DNA of 39,408 bases, taken from contig JANXTR010000044.1 of assembly GCA_025352325.1 (NCBI GenBank), forward strand, positions 1 through 39,408, in the 5' to 3' direction. Origin of the DNA: Microbacteriaceae bacterium. Its GTDB lineage: Bacteria; Actinomycetota; Actinomycetes; Actinomycetales; Microbacteriaceae. Below the pieces are notes generated by a model, which saw nothing but the letters and a program-made list of their open reading frames with translations, had not been told where the DNA came from and made no database searches. This document shows positions 1-8,087 of this stretch, piece by piece. Made by a program: the position numbers and the translations under genes. Positions within the stretch are counted from its first letter, which is position 1. Each line of letters opens with the position of its first letter.

Positions 1-147
1 GCCGCCCTCGTGGCGCCAGGGCTGGAAGTGATCGCTCGTCGCGACGCTCTCCATGCCGTGGGCTTCGGCCGCAACCGCGATCTCGACCAGCTCGCGCGGG
101 GCGAACTGCTCGGCGGAGGCCTTGTATCCGAGTTTCAGGGGGAGCAT
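1..147 (-). CDS. fgd: F420-dependent glucose-6-phosphate dehydrogenase, N-terminal 49 residues
   Basis: Cut by the left edge of the window; only the first 49 codons are present. The reverse-strand translation starts [20 protein letters not shown] and continues with a [13 protein letters not shown] segment. Both match the N-terminus of FGD, a luciferase-like-fold enzyme that oxidises glucose 6-phosphate while reducing coenzyme F420. The Asp-His of SDHF belongs to the family's cofactor/substrate pocket. The ATG at 145-147 is the natural start because family homology begins immediately after it. An A-x-x-x-C-T (-10-like) hexamer lies 6 bases upstream. cofE, for F420 side-chain synthesis, is 0.55 kb away on the same strand, which supports the F420 assignment. 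Recognition is from sequence alone, but the match is very clear. Confidence 0.9.
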   Translation of the reverse strand, partial: MLPLKLGYKASAEQFAPRELVEIAVAAEAHGMESVATSDHFQPWRHEGG

Positions 148-153
148 ACGTCG

Positions 154-159
154 AGTCTT
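154..159 (-). promoter_or_regulatory. Possible leaderless -10 box of fgd
   Basis: The reverse strand reads AAGACT, then 6 bases, then the ATG of fgd. A at position 2 and T at position 6 fit the actinobacterial -10 consensus; the first base is not T. Weak by itself, but it follows the spacing seen at many genes in this window. Confidence 0.35.
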
Positions 160-233
160 TCACGGGGGCCCGACCTGCACCGGATGGGCGCCTGTCACCC
201 CCACTGGGGCGACCAGATCCGCCGGGCACCTGG

Positions 234-239
234 GATGAT
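234..239 (+). promoter_or_regulatory. Possible leaderless -10 box of the 246-689 gene
   Basis: GATGAT is followed by 6 bases and then the GTG at 246. There is no convincing Shine-Dalgarno sequence in the gap, as expected for a leaderless transcript. It is divergent from fgd. Confidence 0.35.
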
Positions 240-245
240 CACACC

Positions 246-689
246 GTGAAAGCCCGCTCGGTTCCGACCCGGCGAACGGGGCGCCGACTGCGGGTGGCCC
301 ACGGACGCCGCGATCCATCGTGCCTCACCTTCAGCCTCTCGATCGTGTCGCAGCAGCCGCTCGCCGCTCTCGCCGGGTTCGAGCGTCAGTGGCCGCGTCG
401 GTACCACGAGACGGATGAGGCGGCGCGCGTCGACCGGAAGCACCTGTACGGAATCGGCCGCTTCTCGGTTGAGGAATCAGCCTGGGCTGCGCGCGCGGAG
501 CTCGTCGATGCGGGGATCTCCGGCGTGCTGGAGCAACTCGACGCGACCGGCATCGGTATCCGGGACCTGCGCCGCCCCGACGTGTTCGTGCGGGCGTATT
601 TCACGCTCCCGCCGGGAGCAGAGACCATCCGCGCCGACACGCTCGAACGTCTAAGCGCCATCCACGCGACCCTCTGGATCGACGCGTAG
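246..689 (+). CDS. Uncharacterised 147-residue protein, possibly DUF4279-like
   Basis: Starts with GTG and ends TAG three bases before the convergent cofE stop. The first 25 residues are basic and low in structure. From about residue 27 the sequence LTFSLSIVS begins a fold with regular hydrophobic spacing. It ends with a C-terminal LERLSAIHATLWIDA helix-strand. That ending, and a conserved-looking FERQWPRRYHE segment, remind me of DUF4279 proteins, but I cannot confirm this. No signal peptide or membrane segment is visible. It sits between two F420 genes, divergent from fgd, so a shared promoter region is likely; a role in F420 metabolism is only suggested by position. Codon use matches the neighbours and the reverse frame here has no family resemblance, so I take it as real. 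Confidence 0.65.
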   Translation: MKARSVPTRRTGRRLRVAHGRRDPSCLTFSLSIVSQQPLAALAGFERQWPRRYHETDEAARVDRKHLYGIGRFSVEESAWAARAELVDAGISGVLEQLDATGIGIRDLRRPDVFVRAYFTLPPGAETIRADTLERLSAIHATLWIDA

Positions 690-692
690 GGG

Positions 693-1634
693 CTATTCCG
701 CTCGGCTATCCGGGCTGCTCTTGGATGACCCCTCAGCGAAGCCCTCCGCGTAGCCCTCCGCGTAGCCCTCGTCATAGCCTTCTGAGGTGCTGTCGGCGCG
801 GCTGTCGATGCCGGGCCCGGTGCCGGTGCCGCTCTCGCTAGCACGCTCGGTGTCGCGCTCGGCCAGGGCTTCCGCGCGGCCGCGCTCATAGCCCTGCCGT
901 TCGGCCTCATCGCTGCCGAGGCGGAACATGTCCAGCTCGCCGACGCGGATGAGCCGCTTCGCGCCCACCGCATCCAACCCGGTAACGAAACGCCCGAGCC
1001 CCCTGACGACGGCGACCGGTCGGCCTGCCGCCTTGCCCTTCACCAGATCGGCGGCGCCCGCCAGCTCGTCGGCGATCGCCGGGACTGTCACCTCGAGCGT
1101 GCGCCCCTGCGTGTCGGTCGAGCCGCGCAGGTCGTCGACGACGTGCAGGCCAGCGGCGCCGATCGCGACGTCGGTCTGGCCGTCCCTCCAGGGTCGTCCG
1201 AAGGTGTCGCTGAGGATCACGCCGACCGCCACGCCGAGCCGGGCCCGCAGCGCCGTCGCGAGGGCGAGAGCCGAGGCATCCGGATCGATGGGGAGGAGCG
1301 CGATGGTCCCGTCTGGCACGTTGCTGGCGTCGACGCCCGCGGCAGCCATGACGAGTCCCAGGTGGGTTTCGACGATGCGGGTCGTGCCGTGAATGCTCGT
1401 GCGCGAGGCGACCAGGCGACGGGTCTCCGCGGTGATGGCGCCCTCGCGATCGGAGGCCTCGATGATGCGCCCCTCGGCCTTGGAGACGATCTTGCTGGTG
1501 ATGACGAGGATGTCGCCGGCCTCGACGCACTTCTCGAGTGCGTCGCCGAGGAGGGTCGCCAGGTCGTCGCCGGGGTGGACCTCGGGGAGGCCGTCGACGG
1601 CGAAGATTGTGATCGAGTCGGCGGGGATGCTCAC
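693..1634 (-). CDS. cofE: Coenzyme F420:L-glutamate ligase with repeat-containing C-terminal tail
   Basis: CofE adds glutamates to F420-0 using GTP, making the polyglutamate tail of F420. The 313-residue product shows the family's [35 protein letters not shown] and [18 protein letters not shown] segments. In mycobacterial FbiB the CofE domain is fused to a nitroreductase-like domain; here it stands alone. The reading frame is open to 1808, but homology begins with [18 protein letters not shown], so the GTG at 1632-1634 is chosen. It has GACAAT 6 bases upstream and no clear ribosome binding site, suggesting a leaderless mRNA. The last 70 or so residues leave the family. They are rich in Glu, Ser and Arg and include a [17 protein letters not shown] repeat encoded by 12-bp DNA repeats. 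It is divergent from the HNH gene. Confidence 0.9.
   Translation of the reverse strand: MSIPADSITIFAVDGLPEVHPGDDLATLLGDALEKCVEAGDILVITSKIVSKAEGRIIEASDREGAITAETRRLVASRTSIHGTTRIVETHLGLVMAAAGVDASNVPDGTIALLPIDPDASALALATALRARLGVAVGVILSDTFGRPWRDGQTDVAIGAAGLHVVDDLRGSTDTQGRTLEVTVPAIADELAGAADLVKGKAAGRPVAVVRGLGRFVTGLDAVGAKRLIRVGELDMFRLGSDEAERQGYERGRAEALAERDTERASESGTGTGPGIDSRADSTSEGYDEGYAEGYAEGFAEGSSKSSPDSRAE
736..783 (-). repeat. 12-bp tandem repeat, about 4 copies, in the cofE 3' end
   Basis: Units gcgaagccctcc, gcgtagccctcc, gcgtagccctcg and a diverged tcatagccttct follow without gaps. Read on the reverse strand they encode the Gly-Tyr-x-Glu repeat near the CofE C-terminus. The unit is a multiple of 3, so copy-number change keeps the frame. 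Confidence 0.8.
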
Positions 1635-1640
1635 CGGTTC

Positions 1641-1646
1641 ATTGTC
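1641..1646 (-). promoter_or_regulatory. Leaderless-type -10 box of cofE
   Basis: The reverse strand reads GACAAT, 6 bases, then the GTG start of cofE. An ATG within this stretch opens a frame of only three codons. Confidence 0.45.
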
Positions 1647-1686
1647 GCACCGGGGGCGCGGGGTCCTCTCCGCGGGGCCCCGCTGC

Positions 1687-1718
1687 GCCGGTTCGCCGGT
1701 TCGCCGGTTCGCCGGATC
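1687..1718. repeat. 8-bp tandem array, GCCGGTTC x4
   Basis: Three exact copies of gccggttc at 1687-1710 and a fourth with one change (gccggatc). It lies in the non-coding stretch between divergent cofE and the HNH gene. The unit is not a multiple of 3. Confidence 0.85.
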
Positions 1719-1760
1719 TCGGGTTCTCCTCCGCTCGTCCATTCCGCCCTTTCCCCCATC

Positions 1761-1789
1761 CTCCATTCCTCCATTCCTCCATTCCTCCA
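1761..1789. repeat. 8-bp tandem array, CTCCATTC x3.5
   Basis: Three exact copies of ctccattc plus ctcca. Related pyrimidine-rich text precedes it. Together with the array at 1687-1718 it fills most of the 234-bp cofE-HNH intergenic region; no gene is seen there. Confidence 0.85.
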
Positions 1790-1810
1790 CAGAACATGGC
1801 TTCGACACTA

Positions 1811-1839
1811 TTGCACCAATACGCGAGCATCTCTAGAAT
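1811..1839 (+). promoter_or_regulatory. Sigma70-type promoter of the HNH gene
   Basis: TTGCAC (1811-1816), a 17-base spacer, then TAGAAT (1834-1839). Hexamers and spacing are near consensus, rare in this high-GC window. A transcript would have a short leader holding GGGAGA, a fair ribosome binding site for the ATG at 1869. Confidence 0.65.
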
Positions 1840-1868
1840 TTTTGTTCCCATCCTGGGAGAATGAGCTC

Positions 1869-3239
1869 ATGCCCATCACCGCGACACTGCACCTCGAGGT
1901 CCCCTCCCTCGATGACGTCGCGCACGCCGACGATCTCGTGCTGATCGAGACGGTGAAGCGATGGGCCGAGGTACGACGCATCGTGGATGCGGGGCTCGCC
2001 ACCCTCGCCGGTGAGGTGGCTGCTCGATCCACCCTCGAGCTCGGCTACGACGGCTTGGCGCAGCGGGCCGGGCTGCGCACCGCCGACGCGCTGGTCTCGA
2101 AGCTCACGGGCACCTCGGGTCCCGAGGCGCGGGCGATCACGGCCGTAGGCATCATGATCGCGTCGCCTCAGCCGTGGCTCGCCGAAGTGGCGGGCCGGGT
2201 GTGTGCCGGCGAACTCTCGGTCGGTGCCGCCGCCGCGATTCAGAACGGGCTTGGCGCCCCCTCTCCTACGGTCGCCGCCGATGATTTGGCCGATGCGGCA
2301 CATTCTCTGCTCACCGAGTCGGGCGATCTGCCTCCCGAGAAGGTCGCCCGCCGGGCTCGCGAACTACGCGACGAGCTCGACGAGGCGGGGGTCGCCGACC
2401 GCGAGGCGGCGTTGCGCGAGAAGCGGTTCCTGCGGCTGATCCCCCAGGCCGATGGGATGACACGTCTCATCGGCCTCCTTGACCCAGAATCCGCGGCTCT
2501 CGTCACGGACGCGGTCGATGTCGTGACCTCGCCACGGCGGGGTGGTCCGCGTTTCGTGGACCCGGATGCAACGGCTCGCGCCGAGGCGATCGTGCATGAC
2601 TCGCGAAACACCGAGCAGCTGACCCTCGACGCCCTCGTCGAGATGGTGCGGATCGCCGCCGCGGCCGACTCCGGTCGCGTCTTCGGCACCCGGCAGCCCT
2701 CGGTGCGGGTGCACGTCGCCCTCGCCGATCTTCACCGTGGTGCCGGGGCTGCGCACCTGGATGGCCAGACCGCGGCAGTCTCAGTTCACACGGCGGAGCG
2801 ACTGGGTTGCTCAGACGGCCTGCTCGGCATTGTCTTCGACACCGACGGCGCCGCGCTTCGACACGGCCGACGCAAACGGCTCTTCACCGACAAGCAGCGC
2901 GACGTGTTGGCCGCGATCTGGGGTGGATGCGGGGCTCCCGACTGCGATCGTCCGCCGTCCTGGACCGAGGCTCATCACATCAACGAGTGGAAGAAGAACG
3001 GTGGATCGACGAATGTCGAAGACGGCATCCTCCTCTGCCGACATCACCACCTCCTCGTGCACAACAACGGCTGGCGCGTGCGACGACACGGCATCGACTA
3101 CTCACTCGAACCACCGCCCGGAGATGCGCTGAACCGTGTTTTGGTGGCGCTGATCCCGAAGAACCCGGTGCATCGCCGGGGTCGATCGCGCGCGGCGGCA
3201 GCTGTGGGTGCGCCGGCGACTGACTCGGCGAAGGGTTAG
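1869..3239 (+). CDS. DUF222/HNH endonuclease domain protein (13E12 repeat family type)
   Basis: A 456-residue protein. The first 330 or so residues are the mostly helical DUF222 region, which includes [25 protein letters not shown], typical of the family. Residues 355-425 form an HNH nuclease module with two CxxxxC-like cysteines, EAHHINEW, and [13 protein letters not shown] followed by VHNNGW. The histidines and asparagine expected for metal-dependent DNA cleavage are all present. These proteins are abundant and often multicopy in actinobacteria and some look mobile; their biological role is poorly known. The ATG at 1869 is chosen over an open frame reaching back to 1143, because GGGAGA sits just upstream and the family begins here. 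The stop overlaps the coaD stop by 3 bases within TTAG. Divergent from cofE. Confidence 0.88.
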   Translation: MPITATLHLEVPSLDDVAHADDLVLIETVKRWAEVRRIVDAGLATLAGEVAARSTLELGYDGLAQRAGLRTADALVSKLTGTSGPEARAITAVGIMIASPQPWLAEVAGRVCAGELSVGAAAAIQNGLGAPSPTVAADDLADAAHSLLTESGDLPPEKVARRARELRDELDEAGVADREAALREKRFLRLIPQADGMTRLIGLLDPESAALVTDAVDVVTSPRRGGPRFVDPDATARAEAIVHDSRNTEQLTLDALVEMVRIAAAADSGRVFGTRQPSVRVHVALADLHRGAGAAHLDGQTAAVSVHTAERLGCSDGLLGIVFDTDGAALRHGRRKRLFTDKQRDVLAAIWGGCGAPDCDRPPSWTEAHHINEWKKNGGSTNVEDGILLCRHHHLLVHNNGWRVRRHGIDYSLEPPPGDALNRVLVALIPKNPVHRRGRSRAAAAVGAPATDSAKG

Positions 3240-3724
3240 CCGCGGTCCTTCTGCAGGTAGTCGGCGACCGAGCGCGGCACGTAAGGGGTGACGTCTCCGC
3301 CGAGCGCCGCCACCTGGCGCACGAGGGAGCTGGAGACGTGGGCATGCGCCGGGTCGGGCAGCATGAAGATGGTTTCAACTCCGGCGAGGTCGCGATTCAC
3401 GATCGCCATCGGCGTCTCGTAGGCCACATCGATCTGGGAGCGGATGCCCTTCACCAGCACGCTGGCGCCGACATCCGTGCAGTAGTCCACGAGAAGGCCC
3501 ACGCTCCAGCTGGTCACGAGGACCGTTCCGCGCATTCCAGCGGCCGCGATCGACTCCTGCAGCAGCGAGACGCGCTGGGCGATCGGCAGGAGCGCGGTCT
3601 TACCCGGGTTGTGCACCACCAGCACGTGCAGCTGGTCGAAGAGACCGGCGGCCCGTTCGATCACATCGAGGTGGCCCAGGGTGACGGGGTCGAAGGAACC
3701 GGGGACGACGGCGATCCTGGTCAT
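3236..3724 (-). CDS. coaD: Phosphopantetheine adenylyltransferase
   Basis: Catalyses the fourth step of coenzyme A synthesis: 4'-phosphopantetheine plus ATP gives dephospho-CoA. The 162-residue length is normal for the family. Near the N-terminus [14 protein letters not shown] holds the T/H-x-G-H nucleotidyltransferase motif. [13 protein letters not shown] in the middle and [18 protein letters not shown] near the C-terminus are the other hallmarks. The ATG at 3722-3724 has TAGTCT 6 bases upstream, so it is probably leaderless and independently transcribed. It shares its last bases with the convergent HNH gene. In related genomes coaD commonly follows recG and rsmD; here rsmD is on the opposite strand and a small ORF lies between recG and coaD. 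Confidence 0.95.
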   Translation of the reverse strand: MTRIAVVPGSFDPVTLGHLDVIERAAGLFDQLHVLVVHNPGKTALLPIAQRVSLLQESIAAAGMRGTVLVTSWSVGLLVDYCTDVGASVLVKGIRSQIDVAYETPMAIVNRDLAGVETIFMLPDPAHAHVSSSLVRQVAALGGDVTPYVPRSVADYLQKDRG

Positions 3725-3730
3725 GATCCG

Positions 3731-3736
3731 AGACTA
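3731..3736 (-). promoter_or_regulatory. Leaderless-type -10 box of coaD
   Basis: The reverse strand reads TAGTCT, 6 bases, then ATG. Perfect TANNNT. Confidence 0.6.
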
Positions 3737-3785
3737 TCGGGCGCGCGTGACGCCCCCGTAACGTTCTCGTGACGTCACGGGGCCG

Positions 3786-3935
3786 TCAGCCGCCCCGCGT
3801 GACAGGCATCGTTGCGTGGCGAAACCACCCGAACGGGAGTCGCTCGCGCATCCCGAACTCGGGGAAAAGTCGAATCAGGCGTTGGACGGTGAGCAGCCCC
3901 ACGAGTTGGACAGCGACTGTGGCTCCCCTGTCCAC
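3786..3935 (-). CDS. Putative 49-residue small protein between recG and coaD
   Basis: On the reverse strand a GTG at 3933-3935 is preceded by AGGAG at suitable spacing. The frame is open for 49 codons to a TGA at 3786-3788. The product has a hydrophobic VAVQLVGLLTVQRLIRLFPEFG stretch and ends RERLPFGWFRHATMPVTRGG, which does not look like random GC-rich translation. It lies 44 bases downstream of the recG stop on the same strand, so it could be translated from the recG transcript. It might equally be the 3' end of a lost gene, since the frame continues upstream past this start. I recognise no family. Confidence 0.4.
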   Translation of the reverse strand: MDRGATVAVQLVGLLTVQRLIRLFPEFGMRERLPFGWFRHATMPVTRGG

Positions 3936-3979
3936 CGACCAGCTCCTGCTAGCTCTTACTTGCTCTTCCACAGCTTGTC

Positions 3980-6280
3980 TCAGCTCTTCGCGAGGAACGC
4001 AGCCTCCGCGGCGTCGAGCCGCGACGCCAGGGCAGCGGCGAGGGCCGGATGCTCCGCCAGAGCGGGGTCCGCATCGAGCACTTCGGCCGCGAGAGTCCGC
4101 GCCTCGGCGATCACGTCGCCATCGCGAGCGACCCGCAGCAGCTTCAGCGAGGAGCGGCCACCCGACTGGGCGCGTCCCAGCACGTTGCCCTCGCGTCGCA
4201 GTTCGAGGTCGACCTGTGCGAGAGCGAAGCCATCCAGTGTCGCGGCCACCGCATCCACTCGCTCGCGGGCCGGGGTCTCGAGCTCCGCGTGGGTGACAAA
4301 CAGGCACAGGCCCGGCACCCCGCCACGGCCGATGCGACCGCGCAGCTGGTGCAACTGAGCCACACCGAAACGGTCGGCGTCCAGCACGACCATTGTGGAG
4401 GCGTTGGGCACGTCCACACCGACCTCGATCACGGTCGTGGCAATCAGCACGTCGATCTGGCCCGCGGCGAACGCGCGCATGGTGGTGTCCTTCTCCTCGC
4501 TGGACATCCGACCGTGCAGCGGCTCGACGCGACGGTCGGCGAAGAGGGGATGCGCGCGCACCTGCTCGAGCACCGTGATCACAGCGGCGGTGGGGTGGAG
4601 GGGGGCGCCGTTCGGGCTGTCCGGGTCGACCAGCGCCGAAGCCGAAGCCGCGATGCCGGACGGGGCGGCCGCGGCCGACATCTCGTCCGCGTCGGCGTCC
4701 TCGACGTGCTTGGGGTCGATGGCGGGGCAGACGACGAAGCCCTGCCGGCCCTGCGCGAGCTCCTCGCTCAGGCGCTGCCAGATTCGGTTCTCCCAGCCCG
4801 GATGCTCGGCAAGCGGCACCACGAAGGACTCGATCGGCGAACGTCCCGCGGGCAGCTCCGTGATCGTGGAGACATCCAGGTCACCGAACACCGTCATGGC
4901 GACGGTCCGCGGGATCGGCGTGGCCGTGAGCACCAGCACGTGCGGGGCGGCGCCCGTCTCGACGCCTTTGAGCCGCAGTGCCTCGCGCTGATCCACCCCG
5001 AAGCGGTGCTGCTCGTCGACGACGACGAGACCCAGCTCGGCGAAGGTGACCGAGTCGCCGAGCAGCGCGTGGGTGCCCACCACGATCGATGCGCTTCCGG
5101 ATGCAGCAGCCAACAGCGCTTTCCGTCGCAGCGCCACCGGCAGCTGGCCGGTCAGCAGCGTGGGCCGCAGCCGCGCGGCGAGATCCGGACCAAGCGCCGA
5201 GGTCAGCGAGCGCAGGTGCTGGCCCGCGAGGACCTCCGTCGGGGCGAGGAACGCCGACTGGCCGCCCGAGTCTGCGACCGCGAGCATCGCGCGAAGGGCG
5301 ACGAGTGTCTTGCCCGAGCCGACCTCGCCCTGGACGAGCCGGTTCATCGGCGCACCGTCGGCGAGGTCGCGGTCGATCTCGGCGCCGACGGTCAGCTGAT
5401 CGTGGGTGAGCGTGAACGGAAGCCGGTCGGCGAACTCCGCCGAGAAGCGGCCGGGGGTGCGGGAGGTGGCGGGCTCGGCGCGCCGCTCGGCACGTTGCCT
5501 CAGCAGGGCGGCCTGCAGCACGAAGGCCTCCTGGAAGCGGAGGGCGTCGTGGGCGCGGTGCCAGTCAGCGTCCGTCGCAGGTCTGTGCACCAACTGCAGG
5601 GCGCGGCCGAAGTCGACGAGGCCGCGCGCCCGGCGGATATCTGCCGGCACCGGATCGGCGAGCGGCGGTCCGCTCCCGAAGGTGTCGAGGATCTGGTCGA
5701 CGGCCTTCGCGTACTGCCAGCTCGCCACGGTCGACGTGGCCGGGTAAATCGGGATCGGCTGCTCCGCCCAGCCCTTGGCGAGCGCCGGATCGGCCGAGGG
5801 GTCGAGCGCCGGAGCGGCCGCGTCATCCGGATCGAAAAGTTCGTAGTCGGGGTGCGCCAACTGACGCGCTCCCCGGTACTCCCCCACCTTGCCGGCGAAG
5901 ATCCCACGCAGCCCGGGGCGCAGGTCTTTCGCGCGCCAGGCCTGGTTGAAGAAGGTGAGTGTCAGGTGGGCGCGCCCGTCGCTGATGATCACCTCGAGGA
6001 TGCTGCCGCGCTTCGCGCGCATCGGCCGCTCGGTGACGCTTCGCACCTCGGCCACGATCGTGACGCTCTCGTCGAGTTTCAGCTCGCTGAGCGCGGTCAG
6101 CTCGCCGCGCCGCGCATAACGCCTCGGATAGTGCGAGAGCAGGTCGCCGACCGCGCGGTACCCGAAGGCCTTCTCGATGGCCTGAGCCGTGCGACCACCG
6201 AGAGCGGTCGACAGCCGTACCTCGAGAGGATCGTGGCCGGGGTCACTGACCGGCACAGCGGGGGGTACGGCGGGGGGCAC
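3980..6280 (-). CDS. recG: ATP-dependent DNA helicase RecG
   Basis: RecG rescues stalled replication forks by regressing them and processes branched DNA. The 766-residue product has the N-terminal wedge/OB region (SVTIVAEVRSV, LTFFNQAW). The superfamily 2 motor follows: Walker A in QGEVGSGKTLVA, the DEQH box in VVVDEQHRFGVDQREALR, TATPIPRT, and the C-terminal EPLHGRMSSEEKD, ATTVIEVGVDVPNA and HQLRGRIGRG segments. Start is the GTG at 6278-6280, 13 bases after the corA stop; another GTG 10 codons in is possible, since the first residues are a Pro-Ala repeat. corA and recG look co-transcribed. Nothing is missing from the helicase core. Confidence 0.95.
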   Translation of the reverse strand: MPPAVPPAVPVSDPGHDPLEVRLSTALGGRTAQAIEKAFGYRAVGDLLSHYPRRYARRGELTALSELKLDESVTIVAEVRSVTERPMRAKRGSILEVIISDGRAHLTLTFFNQAWRAKDLRPGLRGIFAGKVGEYRGARQLAHPDYELFDPDDAAAPALDPSADPALAKGWAEQPIPIYPATSTVASWQYAKAVDQILDTFGSGPPLADPVPADIRRARGLVDFGRALQLVHRPATDADWHRAHDALRFQEAFVLQAALLRQRAERRAEPATSRTPGRFSAEFADRLPFTLTHDQLTVGAEIDRDLADGAPMNRLVQGEVGSGKTLVALRAMLAVADSGGQSAFLAPTEVLAGQHLRSLTSALGPDLAARLRPTLLTGQLPVALRRKALLAAASGSASIVVGTHALLGDSVTFAELGLVVVDEQHRFGVDQREALRLKGVETGAAPHVLVLTATPIPRTVAMTVFGDLDVSTITELPAGRSPIESFVVPLAEHPGWENRIWQRLSEELAQGRQGFVVCPAIDPKHVEDADADEMSAAAAPSGIAASASALVDPDSPNGAPLHPTAAVITVLEQVRAHPLFADRRVEPLHGRMSSEEKDTTMRAFAAGQIDVLIATTVIEVGVDVPNASTMVVLDADRFGVAQLHQLRGRIGRGGVPGLCLFVTHAELETPARERVDAVAATLDGFALAQVDLELRREGNVLGRAQSGGRSSLKLLRVARDGDVIAEARTLAAEVLDADPALAEHPALAAALASRLDAAEAAFLAKS

Positions 6281-6293
6281 GGTTCGAGGCTAC

Positions 6294-7388
6294 CTACAAC
6301 CACCCGCGGCGCTTGAACACGATGTAGAGGATCACGCTGGCGACGATCATGAGCCCGATGGCATAGGGGTAGCCGTACTGCCAGTGCAGCTCGGGCATGA
6401 CCTTGAAGTTCATGCCGTAGATGCCCGCGATCAGGGTGGGGGCGAACAGGATGGCCGCCCAGCCCGAGATCTTGCGGGTCTCCTCGGCCTGCCGGTTGCT
6501 GGCCTCGCTGAGGTTGCGAGCCTCCTCGCTCTGCCGCTGGCCGACGAGGCTGGTGTTGACCGCCAGGATGTTGCGCAGCAGGAGCTTGAACTCCTCGATG
6601 CGCTCCTTCGTCTCCACGACGTGGTCGGTGACGTCGCGCAGGTACTGCTGCAGCATGTCGCCCACGTAGCCGTCGGCGAATCCGGACGACAGCGTGTCGA
6701 TGATCTGGACGAGCGGGGACACCGCCCGATCGAAGTCGATGACCTCGCGGTTGAGCTCGTAGATGCGGCGCGAGACGGCGGAGTCCCCGTCGAACACCTG
6801 CGTCTCGATCTCGTCGATGTCGTTGGCCACGCCGTCGACGACCGGCGCATAGCCATCCACGACGGCATCCAGGATCGCATAGAGGACCGCCTCCGCCCCC
6901 TCCTCCATCGCGCCCGGGGTGTTCTCCATGCGCGTGCGTACGACGCTCAGGTCGGGCGACTCGGCGTGCCGCACCGTGATCACGAAGTTCGCCCCGCTGA
7001 AGATGTGCAGCTCGCCGAACTCGACCGTCTCCGACTCGTCCACGTAGTGCGCGGCCCGAAGGACGGTGAAGAGGGTGTCGCCGTAGCGCTCGATCTTGGG
7101 CCGCTGATGCGCATGTACGGCATCCTCGATGGCCAGCTCGTGCAGGTTGAACTCGGCGGCGAGCGCCGACAGCTCCTCGGCGTTCGGACGGTACAGGCCG
7201 ATCCAGGCGATGGCATCCGGATGCGCGGCGAGCGTCGCGAAGGTGCCCGCGAGGGTGGCGGGACTCTCGATGCGCACCCCCTTCTCGTAGACCGCGTTGT
7301 TGACGAGGCCCGGCGAGCGGGAGGGGGCGGACGAGCGGGAGGCGGCGGAGGCGGCGGGCACGGCCGCGGGCTGGGAGGGCGTTGACAC
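6294..7388 (-). CDS. corA: CorA-family magnesium/cobalt channel
   Basis: A 364-residue CorA-type pentameric Mg2+ channel. The large N-terminal cytoplasmic domain (IAWIGLYRPNAEEL, HELAIEDAVHAHQRPKIERYGD) is followed by a long helix rich in Glu, Arg and Asn. Two C-terminal membrane segments carry the YGMN selectivity signature between them; the last segment ends IVFKRRGWL with the usual basic tail. The open frame continues to 7892, but the GTG at 7386-7388 is chosen because TACGAT lies 6 bases upstream. Residues 2-25 are a Ser/Ala/Pro-rich disordered tail. It is divergent from rsmD, with 93 bases between start codons, and its stop is 13 bases from the recG start. Confidence 0.93.
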   Translation of the reverse strand: MSTPSQPAAVPAASAASRSSAPSRSPGLVNNAVYEKGVRIESPATLAGTFATLAAHPDAIAWIGLYRPNAEELSALAAEFNLHELAIEDAVHAHQRPKIERYGDTLFTVLRAAHYVDESETVEFGELHIFSGANFVITVRHAESPDLSVVRTRMENTPGAMEEGAEAVLYAILDAVVDGYAPVVDGVANDIDEIETQVFDGDSAVSRRIYELNREVIDFDRAVSPLVQIIDTLSSGFADGYVGDMLQQYLRDVTDHVVETKERIEEFKLLLRNILAVNTSLVGQRQSEEARNLSEASNRQAEETRKISGWAAILFAPTLIAGIYGMNFKVMPELHWQYGYPYAIGLMIVASVILYIVFKRRGWL

Positions 7389-7394
7389 GCGGTG

Positions 7395-7400
7395 ATCGTA
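7395..7400 (-). promoter_or_regulatory. Leaderless-type -10 box of corA
   Basis: The reverse strand reads TACGAT, 6 bases, then GTG. It probably drives corA-recG. Confidence 0.6.
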
Positions 7401-7469
7401 ACGCCGCCGGGTGTCGCGCAGGCGTAGGCACGGGCCCGCACGCAGGCGCGCCCCAGCTTCGGGCCCGGG

Positions 7470-7475
7470 TACCTT
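7470..7475 (+). promoter_or_regulatory. Leaderless-type -10 box of rsmD
   Basis: TACCTT, then GGCCAG, then the ATG at 7482. No ribosome binding site is needed or seen. Confidence 0.6.
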
Positions 7476-7481
7476 GGCCAG

Positions 7482-8087
7482 ATGACGCGCATCATCGCCG
7501 GATTCGCCGGATCCATCCGGCTCGCCGTGCCGCCGTTCGGCACGCGCCCGACCAGCGACCGGGTGCGGGAGGCCATCTTCTCGGCGCTCGACGCCCGGGA
7601 TGTGCTCGACGGGGCGCGGGTGCTGGACCTGTACGCGGGATCCGGGTCGCTCGGCCTGGAGGCCGCCTCCCGCGGCGCGGCCCACGTCACCCTGGTGGAT
7701 CGCGCCACCGCCGCGCACGCCGCGACGCAGACCAACGCCGCCGCCGTGCGAAAGGCCGCGCCCCGCGGTCAGGCCCCGGAGATCGTGGTCTCGAGCCAGC
7801 CGGTGCAGAGCTTTCTCGGTGGCGCCCGCGTCACCTGGGATGTGGTGTTCCTCGACCCGCCATACGAGCTCGGCGGCCTCGAGCTGGTGCACAACCTCGA
7901 GGCCCTCGTGGCGCGCCTGGCGCCGAATGCCGTGGTCGTGCTCGAGCGCTCCTCCCGCGATCGGCCCCCCGAGTGGCCAGACGGGCTGGAACTGGAGCGT
8001 CGCAAGGACTACGGCGACACCTCGTTGTTCTGGCTGCGGCCGAGCGAGCCGGTCGAGATCTCGACGAGCTCGGCCAACGGGGACTAG
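7482..8087 (+). CDS. rsmD: 16S rRNA (guanine-N2)-methyltransferase RsmD
   Basis: RsmD methylates G966 (E. coli numbering) of 16S rRNA on assembling 30S subunits, using S-adenosylmethionine. The 201-residue product begins MTRIIAGFAGSIRLAVP. It has RPTSDRVREAIFSAL, the SAM-binding VLDLYAGSGSLGLEAASRGA, and the catalytic LDPPYELG motif. It ends with a short Ser-rich tail. Its terminal TAG shares bases with the thiL stop in CTAG at 8084-8087. In most relatives rsmD lies on the same strand between recG and coaD; here it is opposed, indicating local inversion or rearrangement. Confidence 0.95.
   Translation: MTRIIAGFAGSIRLAVPPFGTRPTSDRVREAIFSALDARDVLDGARVLDLYAGSGSLGLEAASRGAAHVTLVDRATAAHAATQTNAAAVRKAAPRGQAPEIVVSSQPVQSFLGGARVTWDVVFLDPPYELGGLELVHNLEALVARLAPNAVVVLERSSRDRPPEWPDGLELERRKDYGDTSLFWLRPSEPVEISTSSANGD

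Noticed and set aside
1635-1808. N-terminal extension of cofE through the repeat arrays
   Set aside because: The translation is Arg/Glu/Gly low complexity from 8-bp repeats, and the CofE family begins at about 1634.
1143-1868. In-frame 5' extension of the HNH gene
   Set aside because: It runs antisense through cofE and across two 8-bp arrays; a good promoter and ribosome binding site lie just before the ATG at 1869.
4049-6316. 755-codon open frame antisense to recG
   Set aside because: High-GC codon bias keeps the antisense frame open; the translation has no family resemblance, whereas recG on the other strand has complete helicase motifs.
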